Shown here in pieces: positions 32,894 to 42,092 of a stretch of DNA of 64,000 bases; positions within the stretch are counted from its first letter, which is position 1, and every line of letters starts with the position of its first letter. The notes below the pieces were generated by a model. It saw only the letters and a program-made list of their open reading frames with translations. It was not told the origin of the DNA and did no database searches. This DNA is from Actinomadura xylanilytica (lineage in GTDB: Bacteria > Actinomycetota > Actinomycetes > Streptosporangiales > Streptosporangiaceae). Position numbers and translations under genes: made by a program. The stretch lies in contig NZ_JASNWE010000004.1 of NCBI RefSeq assembly GCF_030283145.1, positions 372,001-436,000 of the forward strand, given 5' to 3'.

Positions 32894-34192
32894 TCAGTCC
32901 TTACGACGCAGGCGGGAGATGCGGGACATCACAGGCACCGAGCCCATCATGACCTTGATCAATACCAGCAGGGCCAGGACCGGAGGAACGTAGACTAGCC
33001 AAACCGGCGGTCCCCCTGAAGGTTCTTCGGCGCTGCGGTTGGCCGCGTTCTTGGCGTTCAGCTTCTGCCGGTCGAGCGACGGGTCGTGGGTCGGGATCGT
33101 CCCCCCGGGGTTCTTGGCCTGGTAGGGCTTCTGCTTGACCAGCGCCGGCGTCCGGCCGCCCGCGCAGGTCGGCGGCTTGGGCGCGGTGGGCTGCGCCAGC
33201 GGGTACTTGTACTCCAGCGTGGCCAGCTTCTTGACGGTCATCAGGAAGACCACGTTCAGCACCGGCTTGCCCTGGTCGCGCCCGATCACGTTGTCGAGCA
33301 CGACCTTCAGCCTCGGCGCCTGGGCGAGGGTGTCACGCAGGTCGGTCAGGTAGCCCGGGTTGTACCGGCTGAGGCCGAGGCTGCCGATCGAGTCGACGGT
33401 GCACTCGAAGTCGGGGCCGGTCTGGTCGAGCAGCCTGTTGACGGTGCCGAGCAGGTCCGGCCCCTTGTCGCGGAGCTCGGTGAGGTCGCCGCGCACCTGA
33501 CTGAGGGCGCCGGTCAGCGCGGCCAGGTTGTCGATCCCGGCGCCGAGGTCGCCGCGGTTCCGGTTGAGCACCCCGGTGATCTTGCCGAGGTCCTTGGTCA
33601 GCCCGTCGAGCAGCTCGGTGTTCTCGGCGAAGGTGGTGGTGAGCTGGTCGCCGCCGTCGATGACCTGCCGGAGCGAGCCCTCGCGGCCGGCCCAGCCCTC
33701 GGCCAGCTCGTGCGTGAGCACCTGCGCGTCCTCGGGCCTGATGGCCTTGAGGGTCTGGATGACCGCGCCGAACAGGTCGCCGTACTTGGGCGGCACCTTG
33801 GTCTGCGCGACCGGGATCACCGCGTTCGCGGCCAGCGGCGTCGCGCCGGTCCCGCCCGGGCCCGGGGTCAGCTCGACGACGGGCTCGCCGACCGCTGACT
33901 TGCGCGCGGCGGCGGCGGTGACGCCCTGCGGGACCTTGACCCCGCGCTCCATGTCGAGCTTGACCTTGACCTTGTCCTTGTCCAGCCAGACCGAGTCGAT
34001 CTTGCCGACGCGCAGCCCGAGGTAGTCGACCTCGAAGCCCGGGTGCAGGCCCGGCGAGGACTCGAACTCGACGGTGATGTGGTACGGCCGGTCGATGAAG
34101 TCGAAGCGCACCACGTTGTTGAACGCCCAGACCACCATGAGCACGGCGAGGGCGGCGAACACCGTCAGGTTGATCGTCAGGCGCCTGGTCAT
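32894..34192 (-). CDS. Mce-family protein, MceF position
   Basis: 432 residues. An N-terminal helix (NLTVFAALAVLMVVWAF) anchors an MlaD-type domain (YHITVEFESSPGLHPGFEVDYLGLRVGKIDSV), followed by a long helical region with GLTKDLGKITGVLNRNRGDLGA, and a C-terminal membrane helix (WLVYVPPVLALLVLIKV). The second helix is typical of MceF. It forms part of the hexameric tunnel that carries lipids across the envelope. ATGA overlap with mceE. Confidence 0.9.
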   Translation of the reverse strand: MTRRLTINLTVFAALAVLMVVWAFNNVVRFDFIDRPYHITVEFESSPGLHPGFEVDYLGLRVGKIDSVWLDKDKVKVKLDMERGVKVPQGVTAAAARKSAVGEPVVELTPGPGGTGATPLAANAVIPVAQTKVPPKYGDLFGAVIQTLKAIRPEDAQVLTHELAEGWAGREGSLRQVIDGGDQLTTTFAENTELLDGLTKDLGKITGVLNRNRGDLGAGIDNLAALTGALSQVRGDLTELRDKGPDLLGTVNRLLDQTGPDFECTVDSIGSLGLSRYNPGYLTDLRDTLAQAPRLKVVLDNVIGRDQGKPVLNVVFLMTVKKLATLEYKYPLAQPTAPKPPTCAGGRTPALVKQKPYQAKNPGGTIPTHDPSLDRQKLNAKNAANRSAEEPSGGPPVWLVYVPPVLALLVLIKVMMGSVPVMSRISRLRRKD

Positions 34193-35304
34193 CGCGGCGG
34201 CTCCAGGATCTTGTCGAGGCCCGGCAGGGCGCCGCGCAGCTGCTCGGGGAGCTGGAAGCCCGGCTTGGCACCCGGCCGCGCGCCGGTCCCGGCCTTGGAC
34301 TTCCCCTTGCCCTTGCCCTTGGCGGCGGCGGGCGACCCGCCCTGGGCGGGGAGCACCGGCGTGCCGTCCGGCCACACGATCTTCAGGATCGGGTAGAGCA
34401 GGAGCTGACCGTCATAGGTGGCCTTGGGGAGCTTGTCGGAGAACTGCACCAGCCCGTCCACCAGGCTGGTGAGCCGCGTCCGGTTGTCGCCGAGCTGCTG
34501 GAGCACCGGGTCGAGGTCGCGCAGCAGGTTCCGGAACCGGGTGACCCGGCCCTCCAGCACCTTGTCGTTGAGCTGGCGGGCCATCCGGGTGAGCCGGTCG
34601 ACCGTCTTGAGGATCTTGCCCTTGTTGTCGTCGAGCACCTTGGTCATGCGCTCCAGCTGCACCGGGGCCTGGTCCAGCTCGTCGGTGCCCTTGGCCAGCG
34701 ACCGGCCGAGCTTGGCGAAGTTGTCGACCGCGAGGCCGAGCTCGGCGCGCTGGTCGGCGAAGATCTTCAGCAGGTCGCCGGTCTTGGCGATGGTGGCGTT
34801 GAGCTTCTTCCCGTTCCCGTCGAGGGCGGTCGCCCCGGCGTTGACCACGGTGGCCACGTCGTCGCCGGCCAGGGCCTTGAGCAGCGGGCCGGTCTGCCCG
34901 ATCACCTGCTCGAACGCCGGCTGCACCGAGGTGTCGGCGATCGCGGCCCGGTCCGCCAGGAACGGGCCGCGGTCCATGCTCCCGCCGGGCGGCATCTGGA
35001 GGTCGACGTAGTTCTCGCCGAGCAGCGAGGTCACCTTGATCTCGGCCCGGGAGCCCCGCGGGATCCGGTACTCCTTCTTGATCGCCAGGGTGGCCCTGGA
35101 CCGGTAGCCGGCCAGCTCCACCTTCGTGACGCTGCCGATGGTCAGGTCGGACATCTTCACGCTGTGCCCGGCGACCAGGCCCTGCGCGTCGTCGAACGTC
35201 GCGGTGAGGGTGAGGCCGTCGCGCGGCGCGCCCATCGTCTTGTACGAGCAACCGGAGACCGTCAGGACCAGCACGGCCACGAGCAGCAACGCCTTGCGGC
35301 CCAT
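34189..35304 (-). CDS. Mce-family lipoprotein, MceE position
   Basis: 371 residues. Signal peptide with lipobox VSGC (Cys19), then the MlaD domain (LTATFDDAQGLVAGHSVKMSDLTIGSV) and a long helical segment; the tail is Lys/Gly/Pro-rich (AKGKGKGKSKAG). MceE is the usual lipoprotein of mce operons (LprK-like in mycobacteria). One-nt TGATG overlap with mceD and ATGA overlap with mceF. Confidence 0.9.
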   Translation of the reverse strand: MGRKALLLVAVLVLTVSGCSYKTMGAPRDGLTLTATFDDAQGLVAGHSVKMSDLTIGSVTKVELAGYRSRATLAIKKEYRIPRGSRAEIKVTSLLGENYVDLQMPPGGSMDRGPFLADRAAIADTSVQPAFEQVIGQTGPLLKALAGDDVATVVNAGATALDGNGKKLNATIAKTGDLLKIFADQRAELGLAVDNFAKLGRSLAKGTDELDQAPVQLERMTKVLDDNKGKILKTVDRLTRMARQLNDKVLEGRVTRFRNLLRDLDPVLQQLGDNRTRLTSLVDGLVQFSDKLPKATYDGQLLLYPILKIVWPDGTPVLPAQGGSPAAAKGKGKGKSKAGTGARPGAKPGFQLPEQLRGALPGLDKILEPPR

Positions 35305-36383
35305 CAGTTGCCTCCGTTCTGCTGCCACGGGCAGTTGGAGTTCGGCTTGGGCAGCGGGCAGCCCGTCTCGTCGGTGTCCATCAGGCCCTTGAGCCAGGTC
35401 CGCAGGAAGGCGTCGGTGGCGAAGCGGATCTGAAGGGACTTGTTCTCGGGGTTGTAGCCGCCGATGAGGGCGTCGCCGATGCCCGGCAGCGCCTTCAGCA
35501 GCCCCGCGAGCGACTGGGCGTTGCCCTTCAGCACCAGCGACACGCGGGTGAGGACCGCCAGGTCGTACGGGAGCCGCCCCTTGTACTTCTGGAGCAGCTT
35601 GTCGCCGTTCTTGGACAGTTCCAGGATCCCGCTCACCAGGTCCTGGAGCTGGCCGCGCTCGGAGCTGAGCACCCGGGTGGCCTCGCTGAAGTCGCGGATC
35701 ATCGAGCCGAGGACCTCCTCGCGCCCGCGCACCACCCCGGCCAGCCGGTTGAGGTTCCGCGCGACCTGGACGAGCTCCTTGTCCTGCCCGGCGACGTTCT
35801 CGACCAGGCGGGCGCTCTGCTCCAGCGTCGCGTTGAACTCCTTGCCGTTGCCCTTGACGGTGCCGGCGGCCGTCCCGAGCGCGCTCTGCATCTTGGTCGG
35901 GTCGAGCGCGTTGGCGAGGTTGGTGAACGAGCTGAGCGCGTCGTCGACCTCGACCGGCACGTGGGTGCGCTCGATCGGGATGCTGTCGGTGGTCTCCTTC
36001 GGCTCGCCCGGCCGCCACGCCGGGTGCAGCACCAGGTTGCGCTCGCCGACCAGGTTGAGCGGGACGATCGAGGCCTGGACGCCGCGCGGCAGCGGGACCT
36101 CGCGCTTCAGGTGGAAGGTCACCTTGATCTGGTCGGTCCTGCCGGCGCACAGCTCGGGCGTGCACTTCTGCACCTTGTCGACCAGGCCGACGTCGGCGCC
36201 CATCACCTTGACCTTGGACTCCTTGTAGAAGGAGCGGGCCTTGGGCATGTAGACGACCATGGTGCGCTCGCCGCCCGCGGACGCCAGCGAGCAGCCGCCG
36301 AGCGCCGCGGCCAGCGCGAGGCACAGCACCGCGCAGACGCCCGCGGCCGGCCGCGGGCGGGCCCTGCCTCCGGTGGGCTTCAT
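35304..36383 (-). CDS. Mce-family lipoprotein, MceD position
   Basis: 359 residues. A clear signal peptide ends in LGGCSLASAGG (lipobox Cys about 31), so this subunit is also lipid-anchored. The MlaD domain (KARSFYKESKVKVMGADVGLVDKV) and helical domain follow. The C-terminus has DAFLRTWLKGLMDTDETGCPL. Overlaps mceC by ATGA. Confidence 0.88.
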   Translation of the reverse strand: MKPTGGRARPRPAAGVCAVLCLALAAALGGCSLASAGGERTMVVYMPKARSFYKESKVKVMGADVGLVDKVQKCTPELCAGRTDQIKVTFHLKREVPLPRGVQASIVPLNLVGERNLVLHPAWRPGEPKETTDSIPIERTHVPVEVDDALSSFTNLANALDPTKMQSALGTAAGTVKGNGKEFNATLEQSARLVENVAGQDKELVQVARNLNRLAGVVRGREEVLGSMIRDFSEATRVLSSERGQLQDLVSGILELSKNGDKLLQKYKGRLPYDLAVLTRVSLVLKGNAQSLAGLLKALPGIGDALIGGYNPENKSLQIRFATDAFLRTWLKGLMDTDETGCPLPKPNSNCPWQQNGGN

Positions 36384-37414
36384 CAGTTCCCCCCTCCCTG
36401 CGCCGCGGGACGGCGGGTGGAGATCGGTCCGGGCGGCTGGAGCGGCCCGAGCCCGGTGAGCAGCCCCTCGATCCAGGGGCCGTTGCCCTTGAGGTTGGCC
36501 ACCTGGGTGAACGTCGGGCCGAGCAACGAGAAGTCGGTGTTGAGGGCGTCCATGTTGGGCGCCATCCGGGTGGTGAGCAGGTGCAGGTTGTCCAGGAGCG
36601 AGTCGAGCTGCTTCTGGTTGTGCGCGATCACGTTCGACAGCGTGCGGACCGTGCGGCTGCCCTGGCCGATCGTGGCGGCCAGCTCGTTGCGCCGCTCCAC
36701 CAGTGCCTGGAGCAACACCTGGCTGGAGGTGATGATCTGCTTGAGCTTGTCGTCCTTGGCGGCCAGCGTGCCGGTGATGCTCTTGCTGCTGGCGATCAGC
36801 TTCTCGATCTCGGGGGTGGAGTCGTTCAGCGTCCGCGACAGCGACTGGACGTTGACCAGGATCCGCTTGAGCTGCTCGGCGCTCGGCGACTTGATCCGGG
36901 TGACCTCGGTGAGCAGCTTGTCGACGCTCTTCTGGTCGAGCTTGCCGACGATGTTCTGCGCGCCCTCCAGCGCCTCGGGGACGGTGAAGGGGACGCTGGT
37001 GCGCTGGAGCGGGATCCGCCGCCGGCCCTCGGGCAGGGTCGACACGTAGGGGCGGCTGACCGGGCCGGTCAGCCGCAGGTACCGGCCGCCCAGCAGGGTG
37101 GTGGTCTGGATCTCGGCGCGGGTGTCGCGGCCGAGGTCGATGCCGGCGTTGACGTGCCAGGTGACCAGGATCCGGCCGTGCCCGAAGTCGGGCTCAACCC
37201 CGGTGATCCGGCCGGCCTTGACCCCGGCGACCCGGACGTCCTGGCCCTTCTTCAGTCCGGCGGTGTCGGCGAACTCGCCACTCATCGTGTAGCCGCTGTC
37301 GAACAGGTGGAGCTGCCCGATCGCGAACGCGAAGGCGCAGGCGGCGCCGAGCGCGCCGAGCGAGACGATCGCGACGATCTTGTGGTTGACGTCGCGCAGG
37401 GACTTGAGCGCCAT
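36383..37414 (-). CDS. Mce-family protein, MceC position
   Basis: 343 residues with an N-terminal membrane anchor (KIVAIVSLGALGAACAFAFAI), an MlaD domain (GYTMSGEFADTAGLKKGQDVRVAGVKAGRI) and a helical region. It starts 3 bp after mceB and overlaps mceD by 4 nt. It acts as a substrate-tunnel subunit in the envelope. Confidence 0.9.
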   Translation of the reverse strand: MALKSLRDVNHKIVAIVSLGALGAACAFAFAIGQLHLFDSGYTMSGEFADTAGLKKGQDVRVAGVKAGRITGVEPDFGHGRILVTWHVNAGIDLGRDTRAEIQTTTLLGGRYLRLTGPVSRPYVSTLPEGRRRIPLQRTSVPFTVPEALEGAQNIVGKLDQKSVDKLLTEVTRIKSPSAEQLKRILVNVQSLSRTLNDSTPEIEKLIASSKSITGTLAAKDDKLKQIITSSQVLLQALVERRNELAATIGQGSRTVRTLSNVIAHNQKQLDSLLDNLHLLTTRMAPNMDALNTDFSLLGPTFTQVANLKGNGPWIEGLLTGLGPLQPPGPISTRRPAAQGGGN

Positions 37415-37417
37415 CTC

Positions 37418-38494
37418 TCAGTTCCCTCCCTGCAACATCGACTTCAGCTTGGTGAGGTCGGCCTGGGACGGGTTCTTGGTGCCGGGCGCCCGCGGGAGCT
37501 GCATCGGGAACGGGCACGGTCCCTGAACGAGGTTGAGGCACAGCGCGTTGGTGCGCAGGAAGTGCCCGCCGTTGGCGGAGGCGAAGAGCTGCCGCAGGGT
37601 GAGCGGGAGCTGCTGCACCATCTTCTCGAGCTGGTCGACGTTCAGCCGGAACGTCTCGGCGAACCGGCCGAGGTTGCCCACGATCCGGGCGAGCTGGGCG
37701 TCGTTGCCGCCCAGCACCTGGTTCAGGTTGGTCGTCACGCCCGAGATCTCGACCACCGCGTTCTCCAGCAACGTGCGGTTGCTCGCGAACACCTTCGTCA
37801 GCGACTCCAGGTTGTCGACGCTGGCCGCGATCTGGCCGTCCCGCTTGGCCACCGCCCCCGCCACCGTCTCGTAGTTCTTGATCATCCCCTGGATGGTCTG
37901 CTTGCGGGCCGCGAAGGTCTGGAGCAGCCCGTCGAAGTTCTGGATCATCACCCCGATGCCCTGCTCGTTCCCGTCGAGCGCCTGCGCGAACGAGAAGAGG
38001 ATCTTGTTGAGCTGGTTCGGGTCCAGGTTCTGCGTCAGCGGCCCCAGGCTGTCGACCACGGCGCCGAGATCGACCACCGACCGGGTGTGCGGCACCCGGG
38101 CCCCGGCGCTCATCTTCCTGGTGCTCTGGCCCGGCTCCAGGTACACCACCCGCTGGCCCATCACGTTCCGCCAGCGGATCGAGGCGGTCGAGTCGTCCGG
38201 GATCCTGACCTCCCGGTCGACGGCCATGTCGACCACGGCCTTGCCCTGCTTGACCTCGATGCCCTTGACCTGGCCCACCGGGGTACCGGCGATCTTGACG
38301 ACGTCGCCCTCCAGCAGGCCCGTCACGTCGTCGAACGTCGCCGTCAGCGGGTAGCGCGACCTGAAGCTCGTGCCGAGGATCTGCTGGCCGATGAAGAACG
38401 TCAGCAGGCCCGTCACCACCACGAACACCAGGAACTTCGCCGTCACGCTGTACTGGGGCCCGCGCGCCGATTTGCGGCGCCGCATCCCGCTCAT
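37418..38494 (-). CDS. Mce-family protein, MceB position
   Basis: 358 residues from ATG 38494 (ATGA overlap with mceA; upstream in-frame codons belong to that gene's region). N-terminal helix (FLVFVVVTGLLTFFIG), MlaD domain (LTATFDDVTGLLEGDVVKIAGTPVGQV) and helical domain with CLNLVQGPCPF near the C-terminus, a Cys pair common in MceB proteins. Confidence 0.9.
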   Translation of the reverse strand: MSGMRRRKSARGPQYSVTAKFLVFVVVTGLLTFFIGQQILGTSFRSRYPLTATFDDVTGLLEGDVVKIAGTPVGQVKGIEVKQGKAVVDMAVDREVRIPDDSTASIRWRNVMGQRVVYLEPGQSTRKMSAGARVPHTRSVVDLGAVVDSLGPLTQNLDPNQLNKILFSFAQALDGNEQGIGVMIQNFDGLLQTFAARKQTIQGMIKNYETVAGAVAKRDGQIAASVDNLESLTKVFASNRTLLENAVVEISGVTTNLNQVLGGNDAQLARIVGNLGRFAETFRLNVDQLEKMVQQLPLTLRQLFASANGGHFLRTNALCLNLVQGPCPFPMQLPRAPGTKNPSQADLTKLKSMLQGGN

Positions 38495-39570
38495 GGCCGC
38501 CTCGCCGGGGTGGGCTGGTCGGGATCGAACTTCAGGTCGAAGGCCGTCTTCTTCGGCGCCGGGGAGCAGGCGTCGATGAAGATCTGGCACAGGTCCAGCG
38601 GCAGCGCCTCGCGCGCCTGCGCGATCACCGTGCCCTCCGGGCCGGGGATCCGGATGATCTGGGCGAGCAGGGAGAAGAACCCGTTCAGGCTGTCGAGCAT
38701 GACGGGCACGTTGCGGCGCTGGCCGGCCACCACGGAGGTGATCCGGCCGGCACTGTCGACGATCTCGCCGATGTTGCCGCCCTGCCGTTGCAGCGTCCCG
38801 CCGACCCGGTCGGCAAGCTCGGCCGACCGGTCCAGGAGCTGGGAGACCTTGTCCGGCCGGTCGCTGATCACCGGGCCGAGCCGGTTGAGGTCGCGGGCGA
38901 GGCCGACCGCGGTGTCACCGCGGCTCGCGAACGTCCCGGACAGGCCGGTGACGTCGTTCAGCAGCGTCTGGATCACCTGCCGGTCGCGGTGCGTCGCGTC
39001 GATGACCTTGGTGCCGTTGTCGATCGTCCGGCGCAGCGCCGGGCCCCGCCCCGACAGCCCGGCGGAGAACGTGTGCAGGAGGGTGGTCAGCTCGTCCGGG
39101 TTGATCGCCTTGGTCAGCCGGTAGGTGAGCCAGGCGGTGTCGGACAGCTCCGCGGGGTCCCTGGTCTTGGCGACCTTCGCGCCGTCGCGCAGGAACGGGC
39201 CGTTCAGCTCGTTCGCGCCGAGGTCCAGCGCGAGGTCCTTGGGACCGAACACCGACACCGGCTCGACCGCGGCGGTGGTCGTGTCGGGGATCCGCACCCC
39301 CTTGTCGAGCCGCATCCGAACCGTGACCCGGCCGTCCCGGCCGAGCCGGACGGTGTCGACGGCGCCGACCGTGATGCCGCGGATCTTCACGTCCGACTTG
39401 CCGGGGTCCAGGCCCTGCCCGGCCCGGCCGAACGAGGCGTCGATGTAGGTGGATCCCGCGTGCGAGGGCGTCGAGCCGATCGCCACGAAGACCGCGCTGG
39501 CCGCGATCACCCCGGCGCCGACGAGCCCGAAGACGGTGCGGGAGCGGGAGGACAGGCTCTCTTCACTCAT
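38491..39570 (-). CDS. Mce-family protein, MceA position
   Basis: 359 residues with one N-terminal anchor (VFGLVGAGVIAASAVFVAIG), an MlaD domain (IDASFGRAGQGLDPGKSDVKIRG, spanning about 42-64) and a long helical C-terminal region ending in LPLDLCQIFIDACSP. First of six mce genes; overlaps yrbEB by ATGA. Confidence 0.9.
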   Translation of the reverse strand: MSEESLSSRSRTVFGLVGAGVIAASAVFVAIGSTPSHAGSTYIDASFGRAGQGLDPGKSDVKIRGITVGAVDTVRLGRDGRVTVRMRLDKGVRIPDTTTAAVEPVSVFGPKDLALDLGANELNGPFLRDGAKVAKTRDPAELSDTAWLTYRLTKAINPDELTTLLHTFSAGLSGRGPALRRTIDNGTKVIDATHRDRQVIQTLLNDVTGLSGTFASRGDTAVGLARDLNRLGPVISDRPDKVSQLLDRSAELADRVGGTLQRQGGNIGEIVDSAGRITSVVAGQRRNVPVMLDSLNGFFSLLAQIIRIPGPEGTVIAQAREALPLDLCQIFIDACSPAPKKTAFDLKFDPDQPTPARRP

Positions 39571-40421
39571 CCGGTCAACCTCACCGTGCTGCCGTGGCCC
39601 CAGAAGATGTACGACAGGACCAGGTTCATCAGGATCATCAGGATGGTGGACTCCCGGATCGCGCGGCCGGCCGCGACGCCGACGCCGACCGGGCCGCCGG
39701 CCGCGTAGTAGCCGCGGTAGCAGTGGATGAACATGATGATGAAGGCGAACACCGCGACCTTGATGACGCTGTAGAACACGTCGATCGGCGGCAGGTAGAG
39801 GTGGAAGTAGTAGTCGTAGATGCCGGGCGAGAGCCCGAAGTACTGGGTGGAGATGTAGCGGGTGGCGAAGAAGGCCATGAACAGCGACACCAGGTAGAGC
39901 GGCACCAGCGCGATCACACCCGCCGCGACCCGGGTGCAGACCAGGTAGGCCAGGGAGTTGATCCCCATGACCTCCAGCGCGTCGATCTCCTCGGAGATCC
40001 GCATCGCGCCGATCTCGGCGGTGAAGCCGGTACCGACCTGCGCGACCAGCGCGACCCCCGCAATGATCGGGGTGACCTCGCGGACGTTGGAGTAGCTGGC
40101 GACCAGGCCGGTGAACGCCTCGGCGCCGATCCGCTCCAGGCCGGGGTAGCCCTGGAGGCCGACCATCGCGCCGGTGGCCAGCGACATGGTGGCGATCACG
40201 AAGATCATGCCGCCGCCGATCACCAGCGCGCCGACCCCGACGCTGATGTCGCTGACCTGCTTGGCGAGCGTCTTGCCGTACTTGCGCCGCAGGATGATGT
40301 CGAAGAACAGGTGGTAGAGCACCCGGCCGAGGAAGATCGGCAGGTTGGCCGAGGCGGCGAGCCCCGCCGTCCGGTCCGAGACCGCCCGGCCGATCTTGCG
40401 TACGGGGGATATGGCGACCAT
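39567..40421 (-). CDS. YrbE/MlaE-type ABC transporter permease B of the mce system
   Basis: 284 residues from ATG 40421 (1-nt TGATG overlap with the previous gene). The MlaE core is clear: GFTAEIGAMRISEEIDALEVMGIN, five to six helices and GVGVAAGRAIRESTIL. With YrbEA it forms the membrane channel energised by an MceG-type ATPase, which is not encoded in this window. Confidence 0.92.
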   Translation of the reverse strand: MVAISPVRKIGRAVSDRTAGLAASANLPIFLGRVLYHLFFDIILRRKYGKTLAKQVSDISVGVGALVIGGGMIFVIATMSLATGAMVGLQGYPGLERIGAEAFTGLVASYSNVREVTPIIAGVALVAQVGTGFTAEIGAMRISEEIDALEVMGINSLAYLVCTRVAAGVIALVPLYLVSLFMAFFATRYISTQYFGLSPGIYDYYFHLYLPPIDVFYSVIKVAVFAFIIMFIHCYRGYYAAGGPVGVGVAAGRAIRESTILMILMNLVLSYIFWGHGSTVRLTG

Positions 40422-41224
40422 CAAAACCTCGGGGGGAAGAGGACCTGGTAGATCATGGTGAGCACGTAGTTGGTGGCGAACACCACGATCGAGGTGACCA
40501 CCACCGCCCGGTTGACCGCACGGCCCACGCCCACCGGTCCGTAGTCGCAGTTCATGCCCATGTAGCAGGCCACCGCGGCGGCGATGAAGCCGAAGATCCA
40601 CGCCTTGAACAGCGTGATCAGCAGATCCGAGAACTGCAACAGGGTGGTGGCGCCGTCGAAGAACGCGCCGGGGCTGACGCCCTGCTGGATGACGTTGAAG
40701 TAGTAGCCGCCGAGCACGCCCGCGAGGATCACCACCGAGCAGAGCAGGACCGAGACGATGCTCGCCGCCCACAGCCTGGGGGTGACCAGGCGGTGGATCG
40801 GGTTGATCCCCATGACCTCCATCGCCGCGAGTTCGTCGCGGATGTTGCGCGCCCCCATGTCGGAGGTGATGGCCGAGCCGCCGACGCCGGAGACCAGCAG
40901 CGCACCGGCGAGCGGGGCGACCTGCTGGATCATCGCGGCGACCAGCAGCGCGCCGGTGCCCGACTGCGCGCCGAGCTGCCGGGCGATGTCGCCGACCTGG
41001 AGGGAGATGGTGGCGCCGAGCGGGACCGCGATGAGCATCACCGGGACGCTCGTCACACGGGCCAGGAACCAGCACTGCTCGATGAACTCGCCCCACCACT
41101 GACGCACGTCCCAGGTGCGGCGCAGTCCCTCCAGGAGGGTCACGCAGAGCAGGCCGGTCTCGTCGAGCGCTCGCTCGGCGCGGCGCCGGGCGAGGCCCGG
41201 CGCCCTGGTCAGGCTCAGGGCCAT
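40421..41224 (-). CDS. YrbE/MlaE-type ABC transporter permease A of the mce system
   Basis: 267 residues. Contains the MlaE signature SAITSDMGARNIRDELAAMEVMGIN (about 117-141) and C-terminal NRAVVVTSIVVFATNY. The start overlaps the stop of a 13-codon leader ORF (TGATG), so its translation is probably coupled to that ORF. First structural gene of the operon, divergent from a MarR gene. Confidence 0.92.
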   Translation of the reverse strand: MALSLTRAPGLARRRAERALDETGLLCVTLLEGLRRTWDVRQWWGEFIEQCWFLARVTSVPVMLIAVPLGATISLQVGDIARQLGAQSGTGALLVAAMIQQVAPLAGALLVSGVGGSAITSDMGARNIRDELAAMEVMGINPIHRLVTPRLWAASIVSVLLCSVVILAGVLGGYYFNVIQQGVSPGAFFDGATTLLQFSDLLITLFKAWIFGFIAAAVACYMGMNCDYGPVGVGRAVNRAVVVTSIVVFATNYVLTMIYQVLFPPRF

Positions 41225-41265
41225 CAGCCGGAGACCTCCCCCTCGGGGGTGGGGTGAAGGGTCAT
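41224..41265 (-). CDS. 13-residue leader ORF coupled to yrbEA
   Basis: ATG at 41265 preceded by AAGGAGG (41271-41277) encodes MTLHPTPEGEVSG; its TGA shares one base with the yrbEA ATG. The ribosome-binding site here is stronger than the one directly upstream of yrbEA (GGAGG, 9 nt away but inside the leader ORF). It could set the translation level of the mce operon. Evidence is positional only. Confidence 0.45.
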   Translation of the reverse strand: MTLHPTPEGEVSG

Positions 41266-41456
41266 TCCAGCCTCCTTCGTTCTCGGACGTCGGCGCTCAT
41301 CCGATACTCCGGCCGCGGTCGCCCACAGGCGGCGCGGCCTTTCGGGTCGCGCCCCTGTGATCTCAACCGAGACCGGGACCACAGGCGGGGCCAACAGCGT
41401 CACACAACACATCGGCCTCTGCTTGTGATCTGGAGCACTCTATAGGGAGGAAAGTC

Positions 41457-41473
41457 TAAGAAGCGAGTACTTA
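41457..41473. promoter_or_regulatory. Possible MarR operator in the mce/marR divergent spacer
   Basis: TAAGAAGCGAGTACTTA has arms TAAGAA/TACTTA, complementary at 5 of 6 positions, 32 bp upstream of the marR start, in the most AT-rich part of the 281-bp spacer. TACGAT (41494-41499), close to the GTG start, may be a -10 element. Confidence 0.3.
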
Positions 41474-41505
41474 CATGTGGTTTTGTCCGAAGATACGATC
41501 GAGCG

Positions 41506-42030
41506 GTGCGAACTGAGGCGCAACGAGGCGTAGACCCACTGGTCACCGGCATCCACGACCGCTGGGAAGGTCAGGAGATGGCCGGCGGGCCCTGGCCGTT
41601 CATGGCGATCGTCTCGATCGGCAGGCTCCACCAGATGCTCAAGAAGGCACTGGACGTGGAGCTGAAACGGCTGGACCTGACCCGCACCGGCTACTTCCTG
41701 CTCACCACGCTCGCGCTGACCAGCAACGGCAGGTCGCGGCTGAGCTCGCTCGGGCGGATCCTGATGATGCATCCGACGTCGGTGAAGCTGATCGTGGACC
41801 AGCTCGAGGCCGACGGGCTGGTCACCCGGTCGCCGCACCCGAGCGACCGCCGGGCCACGCTGGTGGAGATCACCGCGGCGGGACGGGCGCGGGCGGGCGA
41901 GGTCAACGCGGCGCTGGAGTCGCCGGACGGGGCGTTCGCCCCGTTCGAGGGGATGCACCGCGACCTGTTCGAAGCGCTGCAACCCGCCCGGCTCGCGGGG
42001 GGCGACGTGGAGCCCGCGAACCGTGTGTGA
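41506..42030 (+). CDS. MarR-family transcriptional regulator
   Basis: 174 residues from a GTG at 41506. The wHTH has LSSLGRILMMHPTSVKLIVDQLE, and the wing has RSPHPSDRRATLVEITAAG. Divergent from the mce operon and therefore the first candidate for its regulator. No Shine-Dalgarno is visible before the start and a -10-like TACGAT is 7 nt upstream, so the message may be leaderless. Confidence 0.87.
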   Translation: MRTEAQRGVDPLVTGIHDRWEGQEMAGGPWPFMAIVSIGRLHQMLKKALDVELKRLDLTRTGYFLLTTLALTSNGRSRLSSLGRILMMHPTSVKLIVDQLEADGLVTRSPHPSDRRATLVEITAAGRARAGEVNAALESPDGAFAPFEGMHRDLFEALQPARLAGGDVEPANRV

Positions 42031-42092
42031 CACTGCCTGCGTACCTGGTCATCGAGGACCACTTCTCACGGGCGATAAGGCAATCTACTCCT

